A DNA stretch of 64,000 nucleotides from Alkalibaculum sporogenes. Its GTDB lineage: Bacteria > Bacillota > Clostridia > Eubacteriales > Alkalibacteraceae. Shown in pieces: positions 1 to 8,315 of this stretch. The notes under the pieces were generated by a model, which was not told the origin of the DNA, searched no databases, and worked only from the letters and a program-made list of their open reading frames with translations. The stretch spans positions 1 to 64,000 of the forward strand of contig NZ_WHNX01000001.1 in the NCBI RefSeq assembly GCF_009362815.1, in the 5' to 3' direction. A program made the translations under genes and the position numbers. Position 1 is the stretch's first letter. Each line of letters starts with the position of its first letter.

Positions 1-195
1 AAAAAGAGCTTCTATTGAAGGTAAAAATGCTGAACTCAAAAGATTTCATGGACTGCATCGAGCAAGAGGGTATGGTCTATTAGGTGTATCAACACAATCG
101 AAACTAGCGGCAATTGCGGTAAACATAAAGAGGATAGCAGCAAAAGTATCCTCTGATTTAACCGATTTTTTGAATAGTATCAGCATAAAATTTGT
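1..195 (+). pseudogene. DDE transposase C-terminal fragment (copy 1)
   Basis: Reading from the window edge gives a protein fragment beginning RASIEGKNAELKRFHGLHRA and continuing to an IKRIA-like end, which is the C-terminal pattern of IS1182/IS5-type DDE transposases (catalytic-region Glu followed by N-x-x-L-K-R). It is cut by the window start, so its intactness upstream is unknown. A second, more decayed copy lies at about 1674-1880 in the same orientation, and the similarity runs on past the coding part to about position 275. Confidence 0.7.
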
Positions 196-296
196 TTACC
201 TCAAAATTTCAGTCTAAATTTGTTGAGAAAAGCTTGTTTTTCACTGGTCTCGTCCCGTCCCTACCGTTTCTACTACCGTTTCTATACACGCAAAGA

Positions 297-315
297 CCGC
301 GGCGTCCTGCCGCGG
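297..315. repeat. Perfect hairpin with GTCCT loop (REP-like), copy 1
   Basis: CCGCGGC, loop GTCCT, GCCGCGG: a perfect 7-bp GC-rich stem in AT-rich DNA. Position 1369-1387 has another 7-bp stem of different sequence around the same GTCCT loop and the same closing C-G pair. No T-tract follows, so it is not a standard terminator. A REP-type element is an inference. Confidence 0.55.
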
Positions 316-413
316 ATTGTATAAGTGCACTCTAAAAGCTTTGCTAATTCACATTTGCAGATAAATGTGAAGTGAAGATTATTTATATTTGGTAAATACA
401 GAAAGGGGTTATT

Positions 414-1286
414 ATGTACTATTTATATGAGTTTTCTAAAACGGCAAAATATATAGGTGTAGTTAGTTTAGTAGTAACTTTTTTTAGTGATTTAATGATA
501 TTCAAACTGCTTTGCCTATTTGGACTATTTGCATTTATAGAAATAGCCTTAAATTTCTCAGTTTTTAAATGCTCAGTTTTGCAAATTATTGGTATATTTA
601 AAGTAAAGAGAAAGTTTGGAAATGAAGTGCCCTCTGTATTTAACTACAAAAGTGAAATTGAATATACATTACCTTTTGAAGGACAGTGGGTAGTAGTAAA
701 TGGTTGCTATACGAAAGAATTCTCGCATTCTTGGGATATTCCAACCCAGCGATATGCCTATGATTTTATTATCTTAGATGAAGAAGGAAAATCTTATCGA
801 AATGAATTTAATCAATGTGAAAGTTATTACTGTTATGATAAAAATATTTTAGCTCCAGCCGATGGTATAGTAGTTGAAATATTAAATGTTGCAAAAGACA
901 GTTTGATATTTAAAAAGGGGAAGTTTTTTTCAAAATCACCTCATATTGCTGGAAACTACATTGTTATTAAACACTCTGAAAAGGAATACAGTACCTTTGC
1001 TCACTTGAAAAAGGATAGCATAACTGTAAAGGTTGGAGATAGTATTTCAAGGGGGGATATTATTGCAAAGTGTGGAAATACAGGAAACTCAACAGAGCCA
1101 CATTTACATTTTCAACTGCAAACAGGACAAAGTTTTTATAATAGTGCAGGTTTACCAATAAAGTTCAATAATATTAAACTTACTATCGCTCCCAATTATA
1201 AAAGATTTGATCATAGACTATCTATGCCAAAGGAGCAAATATTAGAAGGGTACATTTCTCGTGGATACAATGTTTCTGCTGGTTAG
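414..1286 (+). CDS. Membrane-anchored M23 (LytM-type) metallopeptidase
   Basis: A 290-residue protein with two hydrophobic segments at about residues 12-55 followed by a C-terminal peptidase M23 domain (about 140-245). The EPHLHFQL sequence supplies the HxH zinc/catalytic motif and FAHL supplies the second conserved His. The first ligand region around SWDIPTQRYAYDF keeps the Asp, but the usual His-x-x-x-Asp layout is not obvious, so activity needs care. The family cuts peptide cross-links in peptidoglycan outside the membrane. An AAAGGGG ribosome site precedes the ATG. The gene stands alone between two direct copies of a transposase fragment, suggesting it moved with, or was trapped between, insertion sequences. 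No promoter stands out. Confidence 0.8.
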   Translation: MYYLYEFSKTAKYIGVVSLVVTFFSDLMIFKLLCLFGLFAFIEIALNFSVFKCSVLQIIGIFKVKRKFGNEVPSVFNYKSEIEYTLPFEGQWVVVNGCYTKEFSHSWDIPTQRYAYDFIILDEEGKSYRNEFNQCESYYCYDKNILAPADGIVVEILNVAKDSLIFKKGKFFSKSPHIAGNYIVIKHSEKEYSTFAHLKKDSITVKVGDSISRGDIIAKCGNTGNSTEPHLHFQLQTGQSFYNSAGLPIKFNNIKLTIAPNYKRFDHRLSMPKEQILEGYISRGYNVSAG

Positions 1287-1368
1287 AGGTACGAAAAATG
1301 AGCTGTATCTTATTAGGCTTAAGTCGCATTATTTAATGTGCTGTATAGTTCAAATAATCAGTTTAAAG

Positions 1369-1387
1369 GTGCGACGTCCTGTCGCAC
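1369..1387. repeat. Perfect hairpin with GTCCT loop (REP-like), copy 2
   Basis: GTGCGAC, loop GTCCT, GTCGCAC. The stem differs from copy 1 at 297-315, but pairing and loop are kept, so the two share structure rather than stem sequence. It lies 80 bp after the M23 peptidase gene and lacks a T-run. Confidence 0.5.
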
Positions 1388-1470
1388 TCTGAGTCACGGG
1401 GCGTATGGCATCTGAGAACAATGCATTTGCATAAAGGGAGAAACACTAGGGAGCAGTTCATTCTGTTTTC

Positions 1471-1510
1471 TTTAGAGCAATTTGTTCAATAAGTTAAGGA
1501 TGGTTATATA
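1471..1510. repeat. About 40-bp repeat shared with 53264-53302
   Basis: Both sites read TTAGAGCAATTTGTTCAA, then T/C, then AAGTTAAGG and GTTATATAACC with few differences. Each could encode a LEQFVQ-VK-GYIT-like peptide, which may be the start of a lost transposase. The origin is not established. The rest of the gap 1287-1670 shows no gene. Confidence 0.5.
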
Positions 1511-1673
1511 ACCAAAAACAGTAGGGCGGGTACCTAACATAATTAGGAACAGACACCCAAAGTATTTGTCGGTAATTAGTTTGAATAAACTATAAAATTT
1601 ATATCTTTAAATAGTTATGGATTTAATGGTAGTAAAAAAATAGTTGAATTTATAACAAAAAGTCCCTACTGTT

Positions 1674-1880
1674 TGTCATGAGATTAACCAATATCAAAAG
1701 ACAGAAGAGTTTAAGGAAAAATATAAAAATAGAGCTTCAATTGAAGGTAAAAATGCTGAGCTCAAAAGGTTTCATGGACTGCATCGAGCAAGAGGATATA
1801 GTCTATTAGGGGTATCGACGCAATCAAAGCTAGTGGCAATCGGTAAATATAAAGAGGATAGCAGCAATAGTATCCTTTAT
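1674..1880 (+). pseudogene. DDE transposase C-terminal fragment (copy 2)
   Basis: One frame reads CHEINQYQKTEEFKEKYKNR and then RASIEGKNAELKRFHGLHRA, nearly the same as the fragment at the window start, before decaying with a frameshift after about 1840. Non-coding similarity to copy 1 continues to about 2007 (TTTTTCACTGG ... CGTCCCGTCC ... GTTTCTAC). The two copies are direct repeats enclosing the M23 peptidase gene. The N-terminal part of the transposase is missing. Confidence 0.7.
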
Positions 1881-2256
1881 TAACGGATATTTTTAAATTT
1901 TGCTATATTGGCCTTATAAAACTGGTTCATCTCAAAATTTTGACCTAAATATGACTGAGAATAGCTAGTTTTTCACTGGTTTCGTCCCGTCCGCCATGTT
2001 TCTACAATTTATAAGTGGTTTTCGTAGTATCATTATTTGAAACTGTTTAAAGGCTAGACAATAATCTCAGTGTCAGTGCTATGGAAAAGTATTTTTATTT
2101 TTTTTCTATAGTAAGTTGACACGATCTCCGTAGAAATTGAAAATGACCGCTTCAAGTAATTCTGATAGAATAAAGTTAAGATCTATTGACACATTGTTTT
2201 ACGTTATCAGAGAACAAATAAAAAAAATTAAGAATCAAAGAGAAAGGAAGAATTCT

Positions 2257-4707
2257 ATGTATACTTTTAAACCACGCACGGAACGCATTGAAAGAATGCG
2301 CGACAAGGTTCGTGACAGAGTTATTGTTGCGGATGCAGAAAAGGCTCGTTTAAAGCTGGAAGCAACGCGTAAATATCGTAATTTCCCGCCAATGCTTGAA
2401 AAGCCTTACGAATCGCTCTATATCATTTCCAAAATGCCTATTGACATCAGAGAAGACGAATATTTTGCAGGAGACCTTGGAAACAAAAGCTGGGGCGCTG
2501 CCAACGGCACAATGTGGGTTATGGCAGATATTGAAAACACCTGGCCCATTGAGGCTGACGGCTTACATCACGCTCCCGATGATGACCCTCTTTACTCTCA
2601 TCAGAAGCTGGCTATCTCCCCGGCAGATCTGAAAGAGCTGCGTGATATTCTAGCACAGCAGATGGCTGCAAACGGTAACATTATGCCTGAAGAATGGTTG
2701 CCGGACGGAGCACTGGACTTTTTCAAGCTGCAGGCTTCGGACTATGGAAAAGTCGGCGGCTTCCCAACAATGCTGCCTCCGGGTCATCTGACCCCCGGCT
2801 TCCAAAATATCCTCAAGAGAGGCTATGCTGATATCCGCAAGCATGCTCAGGATTGGATTGATGAGCATGAAGGCAATGTTCAGGGCGACAATATGGGCAA
2901 GTATATGTTCTATAAGGCTGCTACTGTTGCCTGTGACGGTGCAACCACCATGACCCGCCGTTATGCTGATTGCGCAAGAGAAAAGGCAAAGACAGTGCCG
3001 ACTGCCGAGAGAAAAGCTGAACTTGAAAAGATGGCTGAGGGCCTTGATTGGATCGCAGAGAAGCCGGCACGCACCTACTGGGAAGCTTGCCAGCAGGTAA
3101 TGATGTATAATGTTTTCCTCAAGGTTGATAACGATCCCGGCGTAACAAGTATGGGCAGATTTGACCAGTACATATGGCCGTACCTAAAAAAAGACCTTGA
3201 AGAAGGCAGAATCACAATGGACGGGGCACAGGAACTTGTCGATGCATTCTTCCTCAAAATCAACACTCTTTATGGAGGCGGCTTCGGCAAGATGCAGCAG
3301 ACCGTAGGTATAGGACACCTTGGTCAGCATACCACCATCGGCGGCCTCATCCCCGAGACCGGCGAGGACGCAACAAACCCCGTTTCTTATATGGTTCTGG
3401 AAGCTATTTCACGCCTTGAACTGCATGAGCCGACAGTATCACTGCGTATAAATAAGAATACACCAAAGGAACTTTGGGATTGCGCAATGGCAACTTCCAT
3501 GCGTGTAGGCGGTCTGCCGCTGCTTCAGAATGATGAAGTAATCGTACCCGCAATTGTACGTGAGCTCGGATTCTCTTTGGAGGATGCAAGAAACTTTGCG
3601 TTTATCGGCTGCCAAGAAATCACCGGTTCAGGATGTGATTATCCGGCTCCTAACGGATCATCTATGTCTCACAGCGGTATATACTGGGCTATTGCATTGG
3701 ATATGGCGCTTAACAACGGCATTAACCCCATGAACGGAGCTCAGGTGCCTGAGAAACTACGTTCCGGATACCTGACTGACATGAAATCCATGGATGAAGT
3801 CCGTGCTGCGTTTGAAAAGATTGCAACATGGATGCTTACATGGTCTGCAACACTTAACAATTACACAGAGCATGAATATCCGAGACTATTCCCGTTCCCG
3901 AACCTCTCCATTTCGACCACGGGCTGCATGGAAAGCGGTAAGGACGTATCTGAAGGAGGCGCAAAGTACAATTCTTACGGCGGCACAGCAACCGGACTTG
4001 CAACTACTGCCGACAGCCTGACTTCGCTTAAATACATGGTATTTGATAAGAAGCTTATTTCCGGAAAAGAATATCTGGACGCAATCCTTGCGAACTGGGA
4101 GGGCTATGAGCTGCTGCGTCAGAGAATCCTCAACGAAGTTCCTCATTACGGCAACGCAGATCCTTATGCTGACGCTGAAATGAAGTATGCTATTGATCTG
4201 TATTATAACATTACCAGAGCGTTCTCAACACACCGCTGCAAGGTATATAAGTGCGGCACATTCGGTGCCTCAGACCATGTAGTACAGGGTGAGATTACCT
4301 GGGCAACACCGGACGGACGCAAGACAGGCACGCCTATTGCAGACGCATCCAGTCCTGCACAGGGCAGAGATGTCAACGGACCAACCGCTGTATTTATTTC
4401 ATCCACCAGCTTTGATCATTCACGTTACATGGACGGTATGGCTCTCAATCTAAAAATCCACCCGACAGCGCTGAAAAGCGATGATGGCATTACCAAGCTC
4501 GAAGATACAACCAAGGTATACTTTGAACAGGGCGGTATGGAAGTACAGTACAATGTAGTAGACGCTGCTACACTGAGAAAAGCACAGGCAAAACCCGATG
4601 AGTATCATAACCTCGTTGTTCGTATCGCTGGATTCAGTGCATATTTCGTAGATATGACTCCGGCAATGCAGGAAGACATAATCTCCCGTGCTGAACACAG
4701 TCTATAA
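2257..4707 (+). CDS. Glycyl radical enzyme (PFL/dehydratase superfamily), substrate unknown
   Basis: An 816-residue protein starting at the ATG behind GAAAGGAAG; the 40 codons in frame upstream look non-coding. The active-site loop has the thiyl-radical Cys452 in GCQE, so the Cys-x-Glu arrangement typical of dehydratase/lyase-type enzymes is present. The C-terminal glycyl radical site is Gly792 in RIAGFSAYF (family usual: R-V-x-G-Y-S). Enzymes of this family need a radical-SAM activase to make the glycyl radical; none is encoded in this window. Codon use is rich in GGC, CTG and CCG, and GC content is clearly higher than in the neighbours. The gene lies between transposase relics, so recent acquisition is likely. 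The family is certain. The substrate class (diol, choline, hydroxyproline, arylacetate or other) cannot be assigned by eye. Confidence 0.9.
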   Translation: MYTFKPRTERIERMRDKVRDRVIVADAEKARLKLEATRKYRNFPPMLEKPYESLYIISKMPIDIREDEYFAGDLGNKSWGAANGTMWVMADIENTWPIEADGLHHAPDDDPLYSHQKLAISPADLKELRDILAQQMAANGNIMPEEWLPDGALDFFKLQASDYGKVGGFPTMLPPGHLTPGFQNILKRGYADIRKHAQDWIDEHEGNVQGDNMGKYMFYKAATVACDGATTMTRRYADCAREKAKTVPTAERKAELEKMAEGLDWIAEKPARTYWEACQQVMMYNVFLKVDNDPGVTSMGRFDQYIWPYLKKDLEEGRITMDGAQELVDAFFLKINTLYGGGFGKMQQTVGIGHLGQHTTIGGLIPETGEDATNPVSYMVLEAISRLELHEPTVSLRINKNTPKELWDCAMATSMRVGGLPLLQNDEVIVPAIVRELGFSLEDARNFAFIGCQEITGSGCDYPAPNGSSMSHSGIYWAIALDMALNNGINPMNGAQVPEKLRSGYLTDMKSMDEVRAAFEKIATWMLTWSATLNNYTEHEYPRLFPFPNLSISTTGCMESGKDVSEGGAKYNSYGGTATGLATTADSLTSLKYMVFDKKLISGKEYLDAILANWEGYELLRQRILNEVPHYGNADPYADAEMKYAIDLYYNITRAFSTHRCKVYKCGTFGASDHVVQGEITWATPDGRKTGTPIADASSPAQGRDVNGPTAVFISSTSFDHSRYMDGMALNLKIHPTALKSDDGITKLEDTTKVYFEQGGMEVQYNVVDAATLRKAQAKPDEYHNLVVRIAGFSAYFVDMTPAMQEDIISRAEHSL

Positions 4708-4720
4708 TCTTTATATTGAA

Positions 4721-4758
4721 CCTGTCTTTGATTTAAACAATCAAAGATAGGTTTTTTG
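4721..4758 (+). terminator. Intrinsic terminator after the glycyl radical enzyme
   Basis: CCTGTCTTTGATT pairs with AATCAAAGATAGG around a short TAAAC loop and is followed by TTTTTTG. It lies 13 bp past the stop codon, so the enzyme gene appears to be transcribed alone. Confidence 0.85.
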
Positions 4759-5119
4759 TGCAAAATCAGAACGAGGTCGCAAGGTAACGCGGGGAGAATT
4801 TGAAGAAGTATTTGAGAGAGCAGACAAAAGATACGCAGAAAATAAAGATTTATATCGCCAAAGACAAATGATAGTAGAACATGTCTTTGGAACGATAAAA
4901 CGAGGACAAGGGTTTTCATATTTTCTATTACGAGGTAATGAAAAAGTGAAAGCTGAGTCCTTTATGCACTTTTTGGGGTATAACATAAAAAGAGTGATAA
5001 ATATTATTGGAGCTAAGGAGTTAGTGGGATACTTCAAGTCTCTTATTTTGTGTTGTTTTTCCTGGTATAGAAATAATAGTCAAACTAATGGTAAAACAAG
5101 GGTTATTTTTGTTAATTAG
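4757..5119 (+). pseudogene. IS1182-type transposase C-terminal remnant
   Basis: In the frame GRKVTRGEFEEVFERADKRY onwards, this remnant encodes a DDE transposase tail with the motif VEHVFGTIKRGQG, then FLLRG, EKVKAE and a YNIKRVINIIG end, typical of IS1182-family proteins. The N-terminal three quarters is missing. It begins directly at the terminator of the glycyl radical enzyme gene. This subgroup differs from the fragments at 1-195 and 1674-1880, so at least two transposase lineages border that enzyme. Confidence 0.8.
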
Positions 5120-5143
5120 GTTAGATTTTATGCAGATGTATGG

Positions 5144-5180
5144 GTGATTTCACACATCCTGCCGTCCCTACTGTTTCTAT
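5144..5180 (+). repeat. Dispersed CACATCCTGCCGTCCC repeat, reference copy
   Basis: GTGATTTCACACATCCTGCC followed by GTCCCTACTGTTTCTA. Similar strings occur at 33809-33831, 46952-46979 and, reversed, 41703-41721. Shorter matches ending CCGTCCCTA or CCCGTCC occur near 237-274, 1970-2007 and 16078-16106. All lie in gaps next to transposon debris. Nature unknown; possibly an insertion-sequence or REP end. Confidence 0.5.
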
Positions 5181-5310
5181 ATATGTTCTAACGCAACTAT
5201 AGTTGTCTTCCCTACAATTTATACTGACTAAAACTGAGGTGATGGGACTTTCTATATAGACTAAAGAGATTTATTCATATGATGAAAAACTGTCAGTTTC
5301 CACATAATAT

Positions 5311-5444
5311 ATAAAAATTATAGGACATACTTTTAATTGATAAGTATGTGGTATAAAATGGTATAGAGCTGATTTATATGCCAAGACAAGCTCGCAAAGA
5401 GAGTAAGATACGGTATTATCACGCAAAATTGTACGACCTGAGGG
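5311..5444 (+). pseudogene. 5' remnant of a RAYT (REP-associated Y1) transposase
   Basis: The ATG at 5378 opens MPRQARKESKIRYYHAK, the start typical of Y1-type REP-associated transposases, and is then lost. Both the upstream leader (TAGGACATRCTTTTA ... GGTATAAAATGGTATAGAG) and the first 20 codons match the longer RAYT pseudogene at 10102-10803. Everything after about 5440 is missing. Confidence 0.7.
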
Positions 5445-5520
5445 GATTGGACTTCCTGTTTAAGAAACACTGGTATAGTCTCGTCCCTACAAGGTAAAAT
5501 CATTGTAATATGGAGGAATT

Positions 5521-6138
5521 ATGAATTTTGAGGATATAAAAAATATATTTGAGGGAAGAAAAAGCAAGTCATTAGATATTAAACAATATTATGGAGTTTT
5601 AGTTCCTATCATTGAAGTAGACAATAAACCTCATTTATTATATCAGGTGAGGTCTTTTACAATGCGTAGGCAGCCTGGCGAAATATCTTTTCCTGGTGGA
5701 AAAATAGAAGAAGGTGAAACATCATGTCAAGCAGCTTTAAGAGAGACAAAAGAAGAGATGGGCATCCAAACAGATTCAATTGATATGATAGGAGAACTAG
5801 ATTATTTATTAAATAATACCAATGACATGATCTATCCATTTTTAGGATATTTGAGAAATGTAAAGTTTGAAGATATAAAATTTAGCAGTGATGAAGTATC
5901 AGAGATTTTTACTGTACCTATCGATTTTTTTATCAACAATAAGCCAGAAGTATACGATATGTCCTATAAAGTAAATGTAGATGAGTCATTTCCTTTTCAC
6001 AAAATTCAAAACAGTGCCAATTATCAAAGAAGGACAATGACATACCCAGTGTATTTTTATGAGTACAGTAATTACATAATCTGGGGTCTTACTGCGCAGA
6101 TTACAAGAAATTTTATTAAGGAATTAAGGAAAAAGTAA
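5521..6138 (+). CDS. NUDIX hydrolase, CoA pyrophosphatase (NudL/YeaB) type
   Basis: A 205-residue protein. The NUDIX box is seen as GGKIEEGETSCQAALRETKE followed by EMG. Just before it, LLYQVRSFTMRRQPGEISFP is the extra motif of the NudL/CoA-diphosphatase branch (LLT-RS-MR--PGE-SFPGG). The expected reaction is hydrolysis of CoA or a related dinucleotide to 3',5'-ADP and 4'-phosphopantetheine in the cytosol. A TGGAGGA ribosome site precedes the ATG at good distance. It may share a transcript with the phosphatidyltransferase 65 bp downstream. Substrate within the branch is inferred. Confidence 0.85.
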   Translation: MNFEDIKNIFEGRKSKSLDIKQYYGVLVPIIEVDNKPHLLYQVRSFTMRRQPGEISFPGGKIEEGETSCQAALRETKEEMGIQTDSIDMIGELDYLLNNTNDMIYPFLGYLRNVKFEDIKFSSDEVSEIFTVPIDFFINNKPEVYDMSYKVNVDESFPFHKIQNSANYQRRTMTYPVYFYEYSNYIIWGLTAQITRNFIKELRKK

Positions 6139-6203
6139 AGTTATAAAATATTTATATGACTGACATTTAAAATTAAACTTATTAACAAGCTGAGGTGAAA
6201 TTT

Positions 6204-6725
6204 GTGGCCAATGTAATATCCATATCAAGGATTTTGATTTCTTTATCCTTATTATTTATTGATTGGCATAGCTGGCAGTTTATATATGTATATCTCATGT
6301 GTGGTATTAGCGATCTTCTTGATGGGTATATTGCAAGAAAAACAAAAACCCAAAGCTTACTAGGAGCAAAGCTAGATACTGTAGGAGATATGATTATGTT
6401 TGCAGTTGTGCTATATATATTTGCACCGGTAATTACCTTTACACATACACTCATTATTTGGTTGTTGGCAATCCTATCAATTCGCGTGTTATCGTTAATT
6501 ATTGTGTTTATCAAATATAATATATTTGCAATGTTACATACAATAAGCAATAAGATAACAGGACTACTCTTGTTTTTTATCCCTATGGTTATTGGATCTC
6601 CATTAGAAAACCCTCTTATATATTTTGTTTGTGCTATCGCAAGCGTTTCTGCGATTGAAGAATTGATAATACATGTTACATCGAAAGAAATAGAAGTAAA
6701 CAGTAAAAGTATATTCAAAAGGTAG
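6204..6725 (+). CDS. CDP-alcohol phosphatidyltransferase family membrane protein
   Basis: About 173 residues and strongly hydrophobic with several membrane segments. It carries the family signature D-x2-D-G-x2-A-R-x8-G-x3-D-x3-D, seen as DLLDGYIARKTKTQSLLGAK then LDTVGD. Such enzymes transfer a phosphoalcohol head group from a CDP-activated donor, as in phosphatidylglycerophosphate or phosphatidylserine synthesis. The GTG at 6204 is preferred because AGGTGA ends 5 bp before it; the GTG at 6195 overlaps that ribosome site. The specific alcohol cannot be told from sequence alone. It follows a NUDIX gene and precedes a lysophospholipase-like gene, all on one strand, which hints at lipid turnover. 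Confidence 0.85.
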   Translation: MANVISISRILISLSLLFIDWHSWQFIYVYLMCGISDLLDGYIARKTKTQSLLGAKLDTVGDMIMFAVVLYIFAPVITFTHTLIIWLLAILSIRVLSLIIVFIKYNIFAMLHTISNKITGLLLFFIPMVIGSPLENPLIYFVCAIASVSAIEELIIHVTSKEIEVNSKSIFKR

Positions 6726-6923
6726 AACATGAACACAAACACCGCTAAGCATTTACTGAATGGATCAAGAAAATACCATACCATAAGCATCATGTAATAT
6801 TGCAATTTTTATTTCAATAGAAGAATCAATAAATTATTGTGATTTATTAGTATATATATAATAATTACATATAGAAGTTCAAATTGAAAATGTCCGAATA
6901 ATCCTTTTATCGAGGTGTTATTT

Positions 6924-7838
6924 ATGAGTATAGTAGAACGGAATTTTACAAGTTTTGATGGAAAAAACTTAAAGTACTGTCAATGGATTAAAAAAAAATC
7001 TATAGGTACAATAATTATTTTTCATGGGATGGCAGAGCATAGCAGGAGATATGATAATTTTGCTATGTTCCTTAATAATAAAGGATATGATGTATTTGCT
7101 TTGGATTTTAGAGGACATGGAAAAAGTATAGAATTACTGCCAGGTTATTTTGCAGATAAAGAGGGGTGGCAGATCGTAGTAAACGACATAAAATTATTTA
7201 TAGATCATGTATTTGACAAATCAATCTCAAAAAACATTGTGCTTTTAGGCCATAGTATGGGTTCTCTGCTCTTGCGTAGCTATCTTATAAAGTTTTATGA
7301 TCAACGGATAGAAAAGGTAGTACTTTCGGGAACGCCTGCTGCACCGTCAGTTGCAATGCTAAAGCTTGCTCAAATAATAACAGAAATCATTATTTTTTTG
7401 GGCGGTGGGGAAAAGCCATCTGCTCTGCTAGATGGTTTAGTATTTGGCAAATACTCATCTTCGATAAAGAACCCATTGACACCTTTTGATTGGCTCACCT
7501 ATGATAAAGAGATAGTTAAAGAGTATATAGTTGATCCTTATTGTGGATTTGTTTGTACAGGTAGCTTCTTTAGAGATTTATTCAAAGGTATTAGTTATTG
7601 TAATGAAACAGAGAATATACTCAGGATCGATTCTACAAAGAAGATTCTAATATTAACTGGTGATGAAGATCCAGTTGGAGATTTTGGAAAAGCCTCTATA
7701 TTGTTACAAGAAAGATTAAACAATGTTCTTAGAAAAGGTAATGTGATTCTCAAAGTATACAAGGGATATCGTCATGAAACACTAAATGAAATAGGAAAAA
7801 CTCAAGTGTATGAGGATATCACTGAGTTTATTCGATGA
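6924..7838 (+). CDS. Alpha/beta hydrolase, monoacylglycerol lipase/lysophospholipase type
   Basis: A 304-residue protein of the serine aminopeptidase S33/PldB branch. HGMAEHSRRYDNFA gives the oxyanion HG motif and the typical HxxRY, GHSMGS carries the nucleophile Ser, GDEDPVGDFGK supplies the acid region, and YRHETLNE the catalytic His. Expected role: hydrolysis of monoglycerides or lysophospholipids. The start is the ATG at 6924 behind CGAGGTG; an upstream in-frame GTG lies inside that ribosome site. No signal peptide is seen, so it is cytosolic. Confidence 0.85.
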   Translation: MSIVERNFTSFDGKNLKYCQWIKKKSIGTIIIFHGMAEHSRRYDNFAMFLNNKGYDVFALDFRGHGKSIELLPGYFADKEGWQIVVNDIKLFIDHVFDKSISKNIVLLGHSMGSLLLRSYLIKFYDQRIEKVVLSGTPAAPSVAMLKLAQIITEIIIFLGGGEKPSALLDGLVFGKYSSSIKNPLTPFDWLTYDKEIVKEYIVDPYCGFVCTGSFFRDLFKGISYCNETENILRIDSTKKILILTGDEDPVGDFGKASILLQERLNNVLRKGNVILKVYKGYRHETLNEIGKTQVYEDITEFIR

Positions 7839-7977
7839 AGAGAAACACTATAGGATACACTTTTGGTCATTATTGACTCTCTCTAATCCTGTATGTCAAA
7901 GAGAGTATTTACCATGACAACCAAATGAACTATAATATGATAACCAATCAAAAGTATATATCCGAAGTAGTTTGTTG

Positions 7978-8016
7978 ATTATATAGTCATATGATGATAT
8001 TATATGACTATATAAT
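7978..8016. promoter_or_regulatory. Perfect 15-bp inverted repeat, toxin-antitoxin operator
   Basis: ATTATATAGTCATAT at 7978-7992 and its exact reverse complement ATATGACTATATAAT at 8002-8016 are separated by 9 bp and end 20 bp before the antitoxin start. Type II antitoxins of the Phd/YefM family commonly autorepress by binding such palindromes, so this is the likely operator. Confidence 0.8.
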
Positions 8017-8036
8017 GGACCGGAAGAGGTGATACT

Positions 8037-8315
8037 ATGGAACCAGCAATTAGACCATCAGCGGATTTAAGAAATCATTATAATGAAATTTCCAAGCAAT
8101 GCAAGGAGTCTAGGAATGCAGTTATTATTACTGTAAATGGACGAGGTGATACAGCAGTTCTTGGTTTACAGGATTATTATCAGATGAAATCTGAACTGGA
8201 ACTACTTAGAACACTTGCAGAAGCTGAAGATGACGTGAAAAATGGACGCGTAGCACCAATGCAGGATTCGATTGATAATCTTCGGGCATCTTTACTTGAA
8301 AGGAAGAATGGATGA
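8037..8315 (+). CDS. Type II antitoxin, Phd/YefM family
   Basis: A 92-residue protein. The N-terminal half (RPSADLRNHYNEISKQCKES, AVIITVNGRGDTAVLGLQDY) matches the Phd/YefM DNA-binding fold, and the acidic, likely unfolded C-terminal half (residues 55-92) would wrap the toxin. Ribosome site AAGAGGTGAT. It overlaps the toxin gene by 4 bp (ATGA), the usual translational coupling. Control is expected through the perfect inverted repeat just upstream. The pair could serve plasmid-like maintenance or phage defence, but nothing here decides that. Confidence 0.9.
   Translation: MEPAIRPSADLRNHYNEISKQCKESRNAVIITVNGRGDTAVLGLQDYYQMKSELELLRTLAEAEDDVKNGRVAPMQDSIDNLRASLLERKNG

Noticed and set aside
2137-2256. 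40 extra codons at the start of the glycyl radical enzyme
   Set aside because: No ribosome site at the upstream ATG, composition unlike the enzyme, and a good site directly precedes the ATG at 2257.
2396-4919. Several open frames on both strands inside and after the glycyl radical enzyme gene
   Set aside because: They are shadows caused by the higher GC of that gene, with no family similarity.
6182-6805. 207-codon minus-strand frame opposite the phosphatidyltransferase
   Set aside because: Antisense to a gene with a full family signature, with no ribosome site or known family.
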